Of a DNA stretch of 64,000 bases, positions 7,938-18,162 are shown piece by piece; within the stretch, counting starts at the first letter, position 1; every line of letters begins with the position of its first letter. The DNA is from Paenibacillus sp. J45TS6 (GTDB taxonomy: Bacteria > Bacillota > Bacilli > Paenibacillales > Paenibacillaceae): contig NZ_BOSJ01000002.1 in NCBI RefSeq assembly GCF_018403285.1, positions 248,001 to 312,000 of the forward strand. Reading direction: 5' to 3'. Made by a program: the position numbers and the translations under genes. Below the pieces are notes generated by a model that worked only from the letters and a program-made list of their open reading frames with translations, made no database searches and was not told where the DNA came from.

Positions 7938-9599
7938 CTAGACCCGCTGCGGCTTTGCTTCTTGGATCAGTTGTTCAAGCTCCTGGCTATACATATCTTG
8001 TTCCATGTCCGTCCAATCATTTGCCTCAGACATATAGGCAATGACGGCGGATTTATACTGCTCCACTTGCTGAATTCGAAAAAATAAGTTGCCCGTACGC
8101 CGTACGAAAAAGTCTGCTGGTGTTACCGCCATCTCTTCTTCCATCGCATACTGAAGCTGGGTGAGTAATGGAGCAGGCAGATCATAATCCTGCACCTCTT
8201 GCTCTAACCGCTCTGCGATCTGATACAGCCGCTCCGTATTGGAACCATACATCGTAACTAGAGAGGATGCTTCTTCCCGTGTAAATCCATACCGCTGTCC
8301 TTCATTTGTCATTTGTTCCACAAAAGCAGGATACCCGCCGCTTCCACCAACATGCCCTCCTGAAATCGGCATTTGTTTTGTCTGACAAGAACGAAACCCG
8401 CGCTCACTCGTCTCATGGAGTAACTTTGCAACTAAATCTACGACCGTCTCAGCCATCTTTCGATAACCGGTTAATTTGCCGCCAGCAATCGTGATCAGTC
8501 CTGTTTCCGACTGCCAGATTTCATCTTTTCGTGAAATTTCAGAGGCGCTTTTTCCTTCTTCATAAATAAGAGGACGGATCCCTGCCCAGCTCGATTCCAC
8601 ATCATCGCAAGTAATCCCAGCACCCGGGAACATAAGCTGGATCGCCTTCATGACATAATCCAGATCTTCGGGTTCGACCTGTGGATGAGCCAGATCTTCC
8701 TGATAGACCGTGTCAGTTGTACCCACATATGCTTTGCCCTCTCTTGGAATCGCAAAAAGCATACGGCCATCCGGCGTATCAAAATAAACAGCCTGCCTTA
8801 GTGGAAAGCGGCTCTGATCAATGACTAGATGCACACCTTTCGTGTGCTGCAGCACTTTTCCTTTTTTGGAACGATCCAGCTCCCGAAGTTCATCTACCCA
8901 TGGACCGGCTGCATTCACCACTTTCGCTGCTCGAACCGTGAATTCCTTTCCTGATACCAGATCTCGCACGATTGCACCTTTGATTTGCTGATCTTCATAG
9001 AGAAACTGATTTGCTTTTACGTAATTTACTGCATGGGCTCCCTGCTTAACTGCTTCTTTCATCACTTCAATGGTAAGTCTTGCATCATCCGTCCGGTACT
9101 CCACATAGTAACCCCCGCCTGACAGGTCATGATCATTCAGCAGGGGTTCTTTTTGCAGCGTCTGTTCTTTACTCAGCATCACTCTGCGCTCATTCTTTTT
9201 CACTCCAGCTAGAAAATCATACACTCGAAGTCCGAACCCGGTCATGAATTTGCCATACGTTCCTCCCTTATAAAACGGAAGCAGCATCCACTCGGGTGTC
9301 GTAACGTGCGGGCCATTCTCATATACAATCGCTCGCTCTTTACCGACCTCGGCTACGACATCAACCTGAAATTGTTTAAGATACCTTAGACCGCCATGCA
9401 CAAGCTTCGTAGAGCGGCTGGACGTCCCAGCGGCGTAATCCTGCATTTCCACTAGAGCCACTTTCATCCCACGGGATGAAGCATCGAGAGCGATCCCTGC
9501 GCCTGTAATTCCTCCGCCGATAATGAGTAAATCATATGTATTCTTCTCCATCGTTTGGGTCATTTCGAGTCTCGATATCCCTGAAAAACCTGCCTTCAT
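7938..9599 (-). CDS. glpD: Aerobic glycerol-3-phosphate dehydrogenase
   Basis: FAD-dependent membrane-associated enzyme that oxidises glycerol 3-phosphate to dihydroxyacetone phosphate and passes electrons to the quinone pool. At 553 residues it has the normal length. The dinucleotide-binding motif LLIIGGGITGAGIALDA is near residue 25, followed by the family stretch SSRSTKLVHGGLRYL and later YVGTTDTVY and GGKLTGYRKMAE. The ATG at 9599 follows GGAGG. It lies downstream of glpK on the same strand. A terminator-like hairpin in the gap just before it suggests GlpP-type antitermination control. Confidence 0.95.
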   Translation of the reverse strand: MKAGFSGISRLEMTQTMEKNTYDLLIIGGGITGAGIALDASSRGMKVALVEMQDYAAGTSSRSTKLVHGGLRYLKQFQVDVVAEVGKERAIVYENGPHVTTPEWMLLPFYKGGTYGKFMTGFGLRVYDFLAGVKKNERRVMLSKEQTLQKEPLLNDHDLSGGGYYVEYRTDDARLTIEVMKEAVKQGAHAVNYVKANQFLYEDQQIKGAIVRDLVSGKEFTVRAAKVVNAAGPWVDELRELDRSKKGKVLQHTKGVHLVIDQSRFPLRQAVYFDTPDGRMLFAIPREGKAYVGTTDTVYQEDLAHPQVEPEDLDYVMKAIQLMFPGAGITCDDVESSWAGIRPLIYEEGKSASEISRKDEIWQSETGLITIAGGKLTGYRKMAETVVDLVAKLLHETSERGFRSCQTKQMPISGGHVGGSGGYPAFVEQMTNEGQRYGFTREEASSLVTMYGSNTERLYQIAERLEQEVQDYDLPAPLLTQLQYAMEEEMAVTPADFFVRRTGNLFFRIQQVEQYKSAVIAYMSEANDWTDMEQDMYSQELEQLIQEAKPQRV

Positions 9600-9639
9600 A
9601 TGAGAAAACCTCCGCCCCCATCATTTCTTTAACCTATGT

Positions 9640-9692
9640 AAAAAAGACTGCAAAATAGCACACGGGATATTCCCCAAGTGGATTTGCAGTCT
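9640..9692 (-). promoter_or_regulatory. Leader terminator upstream of glpD, candidate GlpP antitermination site
   Basis: On the minus strand AGACTGCAAA (9692-9683) pairs with TTTGCAGTCT (9654-9645). The enclosed region can pair further (CAC..GTG, GGG..CCC), and the stem is followed directly by a T run (9645-9640). This is a complete intrinsic terminator 40 nt upstream of the glpD start. In Bacillus, glpD expression is controlled by GlpP with glycerol 3-phosphate acting at such a leader. It could also simply end glpK transcription. Confidence 0.65.
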
Positions 9693-9772
9693 CTCCTTCT
9701 CTTCCAGACCTTTATTTACTTTTACCTGTATCTTACCACGCAGCTGAATGATTGACACAGATTCTACCATTT

Positions 9773-11269
<1,497 letters not shown>

Positions 11270-11382
11270 TTACCTCCTTACGGTTTACTTACGGTGTACT
11301 CTTTTCTATTTATATTAGCGTTCAACTCAATTAGGTTAACCATCTATGAGTTAAAAATCTTATCCCTTCCGTTCTTACTATG

Positions 11383-11426
11383 ATTGAAGGCATAATACCT
11401 GGTAATACTTCAATATAGTCAGGTAT
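11383..11426 (-). promoter_or_regulatory. Interleaved inverted repeats (possible pseudoknot) in the glpK leader
   Basis: Four 7-nt blocks alternate: ATTGAAG (11383-11389), ATACCTG (11395-11401), CTTCAAT (11408-11414) and CAGGTAT (11420-11426). Block 1 pairs perfectly with block 3 and block 2 with block 4. The stems are interleaved, with loops of 5, 6 and 5 nt, as in an H-type pseudoknot or two mutually exclusive hairpins. The element lies about 25 nt downstream of the predicted glpK -10 and about 115 nt before the start codon. Confidence 0.5.
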
Positions 11427-11450
11427 GGTTCTCTATCATCCTGTAATCCT

Positions 11451-11480
11451 TATCTAATTAGAGAAATATGTTCTTGTCAA
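11451..11480 (-). promoter_or_regulatory. Sigma-A-type promoter for glpK
   Basis: On the minus strand TTGACA (11480-11475) and TAGATA (11456-11451) are 18 nt apart. GTCAA-A-TTGAC (11476-11486) is a short palindrome overlapping the -35 and is a possible operator shared with the divergent nagE gene. The resulting leader is about 180 nt. Confidence 0.55.
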
Positions 11481-11536
11481 ATTGACTAGTCGGCAGAGAA
11501 AGCAAGTGCCTTTTTTATGTATAGTTAATCTATATG

Positions 11537-11595
11537 CTGGCTTTGCGGAAGTCAACATGGGGCAGCAAAAGGATGCCGCAGAAGCTAGTCTTTTC
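11537..11595 (+). promoter_or_regulatory. Terminator-like hairpin in the nagE leader
   Basis: CTGGCTTTGCGG (11537-11548) pairs with CCGCAGAAGCTAG (11576-11588) with one wobble and one bulge, and is followed by TCTTTTC. It ends about 20 nt before the nagE Shine-Dalgarno. PTS permease genes in this phylum are often controlled by GlcT/LicT-type antitermination at such sites, but no matching antiterminator sequence was recognised, so this is only a candidate. Confidence 0.4.
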
Positions 11596-11623
11596 ATCAC
11601 AATATAAGGAGCGAATGATACTC

Positions 11624-13087
11624 ATGCTGAAAGCTCTACAAAGACTCGGCAAGTCGTTAATGCTGCCGGTTGCTACACTTCCCGCTGCCGGGATTTTGCA
11701 AGGCTTCGCACTCATTGACTATCAAAAAGACATACCGCTCGGAGCTGTCGGCGGATTTATCAACCAGTACATCACTCCTTTTCTGAGTGCGGGTGCTGGA
11801 ACGATCTTTAGCAATCTTGCGATTATATTTGCTGTGGGTGTCGCCATTGGTTTGGCTGGGGATGCTGTCGCTGCCCTGTCTGCGGTTATCTCGTATTTGA
11901 TTCTTGTAAAGGTTATGGAACAGGTTCCGCTTGTTTTTGACTATATACCGGACGATGTGAAGCTGGATACTGGGGTGCTTGGCGGTTTTATTACAGGGAT
12001 TCTATCTGCCTATCTCTATAGGCGTTTTCACAACATGAAGCTGCCGGAGTGGCTCGGCTTTTTTTCTGGGAAGCGTTTTGTTCCCATCATTACATCGATT
12101 ACTACGATTATTCTGGCTGCTTTGCTTGGTATGATCTGGAGTCCTATACAAGACGCCATTGCTTTCTTTGGTAATTGGGTCGTCGGTCTCGGAGGAACAG
12201 GTGCCTTTATTTTTGGTGCAGCAAACCGCCTGCTTGTGCCGGTCGGCCTTCATCATGTACTGAACTCTATTGCTTGGTTCCAGATTGGTGACTTTACGAA
12301 TGCAGCAGGTGAAGTGGTTCACGGGGACCTAACGCGTTATTTTGCAGGAGACAAGACAGCTGGCGTCTTCATGTCCGGATTTTTCCCAATTATGATGTTT
12401 GCCATGCCGGCAGCTGCCCTTGCGCTTATACATACCGCCAGACCTGAGAAACGTAAAATGGTTAGTGCCATCTTTATTGGTTCAGCGCTGGCTTCTTTCC
12501 TTACTGGGATTACAGAGCCGCTGGAGTTTTCTTTTATGTTCCTTGCCCCTGTTCTTTATGTCATTCATGCGCTGCTTACCGGCTTGTCCGGACTCGTTAT
12601 GTACTTGCTTGATGTTAAGCTTGGGTTTGCTTTCTCGGCGGGTCTGATTGATTACCTGCTGAATATCAAGTTATCGACTAACCCTTTTCTGCTCCTTCCC
12701 GTTGGTCTCGCCTTTGGCGTTATATATTACTTCCTGTTCCGCTATGTTATCGTCAAATTCAATCTAAGAACACCAGGACGCGAAGATAGTGATGCAGAGG
12801 TGCTAGAGACAGCAGCAGAACCCGAAGTACCTGCCATGAAATCAACACTAGAGGAGATCAAAGCAGAAAGAGTGCTCCGAGCCATTGGCGGCACGGATAA
12901 CATTGAAAGTATTGATGCTTGTATTACCCGCCTGCGTCTCGTGGTACGAGATGAGAATATTGTGAATGATATTGAACTAAAAAGAGCAGGTGCGGCGGGT
13001 GTTATGCGGCTTGGTCATGGTGCTGTTCAGATTATTTTTGGTACTTCTTCTGAAGCACTAAAAGATGAAATCAAGAAAAAAATGTAA
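11624..13087 (+). CDS. nagE: PTS N-acetylglucosamine-type transporter, EIICB
   Basis: Phosphotransferase permease, 487 residues from the chosen start. The EIIC membrane domain (about residues 1-375, start MLKALQRLGKSLMLPVATLP) carries ANRLLVPVGLHHVLNSIAWF and the family segment FLTGITEPLEFSFMF. The C-terminal EIIB domain (about 410-487) has the phospho-cysteine in ESIDACITRLRL. There is no EIIA domain, so phosphate must come from another enzyme IIA. The sequence is closest to glucose/GlcNAc-family NagE/NagP. ATG 11624 is preferred over ATG 11615 because AAGGAG (11606-11611) would be only 3 nt from the latter. Glucosamine rather than GlcNAc as substrate cannot be excluded. Confidence 0.85.
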   Translation: MLKALQRLGKSLMLPVATLPAAGILQGFALIDYQKDIPLGAVGGFINQYITPFLSAGAGTIFSNLAIIFAVGVAIGLAGDAVAALSAVISYLILVKVMEQVPLVFDYIPDDVKLDTGVLGGFITGILSAYLYRRFHNMKLPEWLGFFSGKRFVPIITSITTIILAALLGMIWSPIQDAIAFFGNWVVGLGGTGAFIFGAANRLLVPVGLHHVLNSIAWFQIGDFTNAAGEVVHGDLTRYFAGDKTAGVFMSGFFPIMMFAMPAAALALIHTARPEKRKMVSAIFIGSALASFLTGITEPLEFSFMFLAPVLYVIHALLTGLSGLVMYLLDVKLGFAFSAGLIDYLLNIKLSTNPFLLLPVGLAFGVIYYFLFRYVIVKFNLRTPGREDSDAEVLETAAEPEVPAMKSTLEEIKAERVLRAIGGTDNIESIDACITRLRLVVRDENIVNDIELKRAGAAGVMRLGHGAVQIIFGTSSEALKDEIKKKM

Positions 13088-13103
13088 TACAAAAATCAAG
13101 TGA

Positions 13104-13137
13104 GAAGCCCGGCGCTTACAGCGGCAGGCTTTTTTTA
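13104..13137 (+). terminator. Rho-independent terminator after nagE
   Basis: AAGCC..GGCTT and inner CGCT..AGCG stems (13104-13130), followed by a run of seven T. Confidence 0.75.
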
Positions 13138-13275
13138 TTTATTTTACTTAGCTGTCGTTCTTTCTCTGTTTATAGTCATAACAAATTAGGCACGCAGGAG
13201 GATACATATCATTTCATATAAAGCATAAGATGGTATTAAATCTAGTCTATTACCACCAAAGGGGGCATCTTCAAG

Positions 13276-14535
13276 ATGAAACAGAGAACCTGGTCACTCG
13301 TTATCCTAATTGCGGTTCTTGTTATCAGCGGTTGCAGCTCTTCACCCACTGCAGATCCATTGTCATCCAACAAAAAGATAACGCTTACATTGTGGTATTG
13401 GAACCGTAGTATTGATGATCAACTGCTTCAAAAAGCAAAAGAACAGTTTCCCAACATTCATCTAGTGACCCAAAAGATTGGCGGTGACTTCAAGTCCAAA
13501 TTAAAGACAACGATGGCAGCCAAGTCTGGCGAACCCGATATCGTTGCTCTAAATGACTGGATTATGGAGCTGTTCCCAAGCCAAGATCGTTTCTACGATC
13601 TTTATGAGTTTGGAGCCGCTGAAGTGAAGGACCAGTATCTAGACTGGAAATGGCAACAAGGGGTTACACCGGATGGTCAAATGATTGGCTTCCCAATGGA
13701 TACCGGACCAACGGCTCTATTTTACCGAGAAGATTTATTTAAAGAAGCCGGGCTGCCAACCGATCCTGAAGAAGTGCATAAGCAGATGAGCACATGGGAC
13801 GATTACAGGAAAGCAGGTCTAACCCTGAAGGAAGCATTCAACGGAAAGGTCTTTATGTATGACAATATTGAAAACGTATACAACGAGATCATCTCACAAA
13901 GTGATAAGAAATATTTTACTCCAGAAGGAGATTTTATAGGGGATTCGAATGAGACCATTCGTGAGGCTTGGGACATGTCAGTCGCTTTTCATAAGGACGG
14001 ACTCATTGCAAATGCAGACCACTGGACACCCGAATGGAACGCCGGTGTGAACAAAGGGAAGATCGCTTCTTTCGTAGGCGCGGTGTGGATGAAACAGCCT
14101 CTCCAAGAAGCAGCTCCAGATACCGCAGGAAAGTGGCGGGTAACAAGAGCTCCAGGAGGAGACGGAAATGTAGGCGGCTCGTTCATGGCCATTCCAAAAT
14201 CAAGCGAGCATCCTAAAGAAGCTTTTGAAGTCATTAAGTGGCTCCAGAACCCGGAGAACCAGCTGACGATGTTCAAAACAACCAACCTATTTCCATCCAC
14301 CCCCAGCGCTTATGACAGTGCCACAATTCGGGAAGGTGAACCTTTCTTTGGAGGACAAGCGACAGGTGAAGTTTTTGCAGAATCAGCACGGAATGTCCAA
14401 ATCTCCTTCTTCGGAGAACGGTATCCTGCCGTTCACGGGGTGATGACACGCTGGCTGAATAATATTGCGAATCTTGATCCAGCTACTGCCTTCGATGAAG
14501 CGATGCAGCGGGTAGAACGAGAACTGAAGCGATAA
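13276..14535 (+). CDS. Sugar ABC transporter substrate-binding lipoprotein
   Basis: A 419-residue extracellular solute-binding protein of the MalE/UgpB type. It has a lipoprotein signal peptide (hydrophobic stretch, then ISGCSSS with the lipid-attached Cys near residue 20), a classical N-lobe start (ITLTLWYWNRSID) and Trp-rich segments typical of carbohydrate-binding pockets. It is the first gene of a three-gene importer with two downstream permeases and no ATPase, as is normal where one MsmK-type ATPase serves many importers. The RBS AAAGGGGG is about 10 nt before the ATG. The substrate is unknown; the downstream gluconokinase is separated by a terminator. Confidence 0.88.
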   Translation: MKQRTWSLVILIAVLVISGCSSSPTADPLSSNKKITLTLWYWNRSIDDQLLQKAKEQFPNIHLVTQKIGGDFKSKLKTTMAAKSGEPDIVALNDWIMELFPSQDRFYDLYEFGAAEVKDQYLDWKWQQGVTPDGQMIGFPMDTGPTALFYREDLFKEAGLPTDPEEVHKQMSTWDDYRKAGLTLKEAFNGKVFMYDNIENVYNEIISQSDKKYFTPEGDFIGDSNETIREAWDMSVAFHKDGLIANADHWTPEWNAGVNKGKIASFVGAVWMKQPLQEAAPDTAGKWRVTRAPGGDGNVGGSFMAIPKSSEHPKEAFEVIKWLQNPENQLTMFKTTNLFPSTPSAYDSATIREGEPFFGGQATGEVFAESARNVQISFFGERYPAVHGVMTRWLNNIANLDPATAFDEAMQRVERELKR

Positions 14536-14560
14536 GCCCAAATGAAAAGGAGGTACCTTT

Positions 14561-15505
14561 ATGCAGCAACCTGTAAAGCATAAACCTACACAAACCTATA
14601 TGCCGGTCCCGCCAAAACGTCAGCTTGCTAAGGAAATCTGGAAGAACCGGGCCGTGTATACTGCCATCTCCCCTTTTTATCTCTTGTTCGCTGTCTTCGG
14701 TTTGTTTCCGATCGGATTCTCACTCTATCTTGCCTTTCATAAATGGGACGGCATTGGCGAGATGACATTTAACGGATTCAATAATTTCAGCTATATGCTG
14801 ACCGACCCCGAGTTCTGGCAAGCCGTAGGCAATACCTTTATGATCTGGATTTACTCTACGATCCCCATGCTCTTCTATGCTCTAATTGTCGCTTTTTTAC
14901 TCCATGCCCCTTTTGTCAGGTTCAAAACCTTTTTCCGAATTGGATTCTTTCTACCGAATGTTACCTCGATTGTAGCTGTATCTATTATTTTCGCTGCCTT
15001 ATTCGCGAACAACTATGGGATTTTAAATTATGTAATGGGTGTATTCAATCTTCCTCTTGTTGCTTGGCTCGATGTGCCTTGGGGAATCAAGGCTGCACTT
15101 TCCTCTATGGTCATCTGGAGATGGACCGGATATAATGCCGTTATTTATCTTGCCGGGCTGCAGAGTATTCCAACTACCTTATATGAAGCTGCCAAAATCG
15201 ACGGTGCTACGGGAATTCAATCTTTTTTCCGTATTACCATTCCGCTCCTTCGTCCCGTTATTCTCTTCACCGTCATCACTTCCACGATCGGGGGGATGCA
15301 GCTCTTTACCGAGCCGCAGATTCTACTTGGCAATAATGGCGGAACCGGCGGAGCAGGGATGACGATTGTCCTCTATCTGTACCGTGAATCATTTATCAAT
15401 AATTACTTTGGTTACGGCGCAACGGTAGGCTGGGGAATGTTCCTGATTATTGCGCTGTTCTCATTCATTAACTGGAAAATTGTTCAAGGTCCATCATCCA
15501 AATAG
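14561..15505 (+). CDS. Sugar ABC transporter permease (MalF type)
   Basis: A 314-residue inner-membrane permease with about six helices. The EAA-loop motif that contacts the ATPase is YEAAKIDGATGIQSFFRITIP (about residues 208-228). It follows the binding-protein gene by 25 nt with AAAGGAGG before the ATG, and precedes the second permease by 15 nt, so the three genes form an operon. Confidence 0.88.
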   Translation: MQQPVKHKPTQTYMPVPPKRQLAKEIWKNRAVYTAISPFYLLFAVFGLFPIGFSLYLAFHKWDGIGEMTFNGFNNFSYMLTDPEFWQAVGNTFMIWIYSTIPMLFYALIVAFLLHAPFVRFKTFFRIGFFLPNVTSIVAVSIIFAALFANNYGILNYVMGVFNLPLVAWLDVPWGIKAALSSMVIWRWTGYNAVIYLAGLQSIPTTLYEAAKIDGATGIQSFFRITIPLLRPVILFTVITSTIGGMQLFTEPQILLGNNGGTGGAGMTIVLYLYRESFINNYFGYGATVGWGMFLIIALFSFINWKIVQGPSSK

Positions 15506-15520
15506 AAGGAGTGAGGTTCC

Positions 15521-16348
15521 ATGAAGCAGTCAAAGTTAACATCGTTTATTCTCTATCTTGGCTTAGCCATCGGACTTATGATCTCCATGTTTCCCTTCTA
15601 TTGGCTTATTGTGATGTCGACCCGAACGACATCGGATATTTATCAATTCCCTCCAAAACTTTGGTTTGGCGGGGAACTGTGGAATAACATTTCGAGGGTC
15701 ATGACACAGATTGACTTTTTGGGTGCCTTTTTAAATACCTTATTCGTGGCAACGGCGGTTACGGTACTCGTGCTTTTCTTCGATTCACTGGCTGGATTTG
15801 CCTTTGCTAAATATGAATTTCCGGGAAAAAAGATCCTGTTCGTTGTCCTGCTTACGACGATGATGGTTCCTTCACAGCTCTCTCTTGTTCCTTCCTTTGT
15901 CATTATGGCAGAGCTCGGCTGGGTCGGGACGTTCAAAGCCCTGATCATCCCTGGAATGGTCAATGCCTTCGGCATATTCTGGATCAGGCAGTATGCTGAA
16001 GGTTCGATTCCAAGCGAGCTGCTCGATGCCGGCCGCATGGATGGTGCAGGTTTCTTTCGAATCTACTTTAATGTAGCCCTGCCCATCTTGCGCCCCGCCT
16101 TCGCTTTTCTAGGAGCGTTCACTTTTATTGGAGTATGGAATGATTACCTGTGGCCGCTCATCGTTCTTACGGACGAGAAAAAATACACGCTTCAGATTGC
16201 CTTATCTCAGCTAAACGGGCTTTATAATACCGATTATTCCATGATTATTGCCGGTACACTGCTCGCCATTATACCTCTTATCATCATGTTCTTATTTGTA
16301 AGCAAGCAGTTTATATCCGACATTGCAGCGGGTGCTATTAAAGACTAG
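15521..16348 (+). CDS. Sugar ABC transporter permease (MalG type)
   Basis: A 275-residue membrane permease. The EAA-like loop is ELLDAGRMDGAGFFRIYF (about residues 166-183), and the family ending around SDIAAGAIKD is intact. It is the partner of the MalF-type subunit immediately upstream (AGAAGGAG before the ATG). The two permeases probably form the heterodimeric pore used by the lipoprotein encoded at 13276. Confidence 0.88.
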   Translation: MKQSKLTSFILYLGLAIGLMISMFPFYWLIVMSTRTTSDIYQFPPKLWFGGELWNNISRVMTQIDFLGAFLNTLFVATAVTVLVLFFDSLAGFAFAKYEFPGKKILFVVLLTTMMVPSQLSLVPSFVIMAELGWVGTFKALIIPGMVNAFGIFWIRQYAEGSIPSELLDAGRMDGAGFFRIYFNVALPILRPAFAFLGAFTFIGVWNDYLWPLIVLTDEKKYTLQIALSQLNGLYNTDYSMIIAGTLLAIIPLIIMFLFVSKQFISDIAAGAIKD

Positions 16349-16469
16349 GCTGGATTTCCTTTTCCTCCATTATTTCTGCCTCATCTAAAAAGGGAGAAGA
16401 TTAATGGGCAATAATAGAGGTTAATGCATGAGTATAGTTCTCAGGCTTTCATTCGCAAAAAAAGAACGC

Positions 16470-16506
16470 GGAAAGGGCCGCTGCAGCTGCGGTCTTTTCC
16501 TATTTT
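16470..16506 (+). terminator. Rho-independent terminator between ABC operon and gluconokinase
   Basis: Twelve-bp stem with two G.T wobbles (16470-16481 with 16489-16500), followed by TATTTT. It separates the ABC genes from the kinase gene that starts only 22 nt later, so it may act as an attenuator as well as an end point. Confidence 0.65.
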
Positions 16507-16527
16507 CCGAGGAAGAAGGTGTATTCA

Positions 16528-18099
16528 ATGGGCAAAAGTCATGAGGCTTCCTATATGATCGGAGTCGATATGGGTACCACAAGCACCAAAGCTGTCCTGT
16601 TCCAGGAAGACGGAACGATTATTGCTGAAGCGAGTCAAGGCTATCCCTTACATACCGAAGGCGCAATAAAAGCGGAACAAGACCCTGATTTGATCGTCGA
16701 AGCGGTCGTTTATTCGATTCAGCAGGTAATGACGAGTAGTAAAACAACCGCTGATAAAATACAGTTTGTCTCCTTTAGCTCAGCCATGCACAGTGTGATT
16801 GCCATGGACCATTCCGGTAATCGACTTACGCCCGCTCTAACCTGGGCAGATAATCGCAGCGCTGCGTATGCAAAGCAGCTTCGGAAAGATACGACTGGAC
16901 ATGAACTGTATACAAGAACAGGTACACCGATTCATCCGATGTCACCACTCACCAAGATCATGTGGTTTACTCGGGAACAGCAAGACCTAATGCCTCAGAT
17001 TCATAAATTCATATCAATTAAAGAATATGTATTCTATCAACTCTTTGGGGTTTATATCGTTGATCACTCCATCGCTTCCGCTACAGGGCTCCTTCGCATG
17101 GATACCCTGGACTGGGATGAAGAAGCACTGCGTGTTGCAGGAATCTCGGCTGATCATTTATCGGAGCTGGTTCCCACAACACACGTTATACAAGATCTCC
17201 ATCCCTCCTATGCTGAGCAGATGCATCTTGCTCCATCGACTCCTTTTGTGGTAGGTGCGAGTGACGGTGTTTTATCTAATCTAGGCGTAGGGGCAATCGA
17301 CCCCGGCGTTGTTGCCATTACCATCGGCACGAGCGGGGCCATACGCACCGTGGTTGATCGTCCTATTGCTGATCCGAAAGGCCGTTATTTCTGCTACGCG
17401 CTAACGGAGCAGAAATGGGTGATCGGCGGCCCGGTGAATAATGGAGGTGTGATTTTCCGCTGGATCCGTGATGAACTCGCTTCTTCCGAAGTGGAGACAG
17501 CAAAACGGCTTGGCGTAAATCCATATGAAGTTCTTGCTGATATTGCTGAGAAGGTTCCTGCCGGTTCAGATGGACTTCTGTTCCATCCTTATATGATGGG
17601 AGAAAGGGCGCCTCTATGGAACCCCGATGCCCGCGGTTCCTTTTTTGGCCTGACGTTACAGCACAAGAAAGAACATATGGTACGTGCTGCTCTCGAAGGA
17701 GTCCTGTTTAATCTGTACACCGTCATGCTCGCTATTGAAGAACAGATCGGAACACCGAAAACCATTCACGCAACCGGCGGTTTTGCTCGTACAGAATTAT
17801 GGCGGCAGATGATGGCTAATATTTTTGATCAAAAAGTCATTTTTCCAGATAGCATTGAAAGTTCTTGCCTCGGTGCAGTGATTCTCGGGATGTACGCAAC
17901 AGGGAACATCGACTCTCTTGATGTAGCAAAGGACATGATCGGGTCTACCTATCATCATGATCCTGAAGCAGAAGCGGTTTCCGTTTACCGCGAGCTGCTG
18001 CCTATCTTTATTCGGATTTCTCGCAAGTTTGAAGAAGAATATGCGGCAATCACTGCTTTTCAGATCAAAATGGAAGAGCGGCTTCCTAAAAACATATAA
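16528..18099 (+). CDS. gntK: Gluconokinase, FGGY family
   Basis: A 523-residue FGGY carbohydrate kinase. The N-terminal ATP-binding fold begins IGVDMGTTSTKAVLF, and ALTWADNRSA, TIGTSGAIR and the C-terminal ATHGF-like ATGGFARTELWRQM segments match the gluconate/xylulose kinase group, closest in feel to GntK (D-gluconate to 6-phosphogluconate). The ATG at 16528 is chosen over GTG 16519 because GAAGAAGG sits 8 nt upstream. A glycerol or xylulose kinase is less likely, since glpK is separate and xylulose-specific motifs were not noted. No gluconate permease is adjacent. Confidence 0.8.
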   Translation: MGKSHEASYMIGVDMGTTSTKAVLFQEDGTIIAEASQGYPLHTEGAIKAEQDPDLIVEAVVYSIQQVMTSSKTTADKIQFVSFSSAMHSVIAMDHSGNRLTPALTWADNRSAAYAKQLRKDTTGHELYTRTGTPIHPMSPLTKIMWFTREQQDLMPQIHKFISIKEYVFYQLFGVYIVDHSIASATGLLRMDTLDWDEEALRVAGISADHLSELVPTTHVIQDLHPSYAEQMHLAPSTPFVVGASDGVLSNLGVGAIDPGVVAITIGTSGAIRTVVDRPIADPKGRYFCYALTEQKWVIGGPVNNGGVIFRWIRDELASSEVETAKRLGVNPYEVLADIAEKVPAGSDGLLFHPYMMGERAPLWNPDARGSFFGLTLQHKKEHMVRAALEGVLFNLYTVMLAIEEQIGTPKTIHATGGFARTELWRQMMANIFDQKVIFPDSIESSCLGAVILGMYATGNIDSLDVAKDMIGSTYHHDPEAEAVSVYRELLPIFIRISRKFEEEYAAITAFQIKMEERLPKNI

Positions 18100-18107
18100 C
18101 GCATAAT

Positions 18108-18159
18108 AAAAGCATCCGAGTTCTCCCCGTTCTGAGTGGGAAAATCGGATGCTTTTTTT
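18108..18159 (+). terminator. Rho-independent terminator after gluconokinase
   Basis: AAAAGCATCCGA (18108-18119) pairs with TCGGATGCTTTT (18145-18156), followed by further T residues. The loop contains a smaller CCC..GGG stem. It is A/T-flanked on both sides, so it may also end the convergent oxidoreductase gene. Confidence 0.85.
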
Positions 18160-18162
18160 CAT

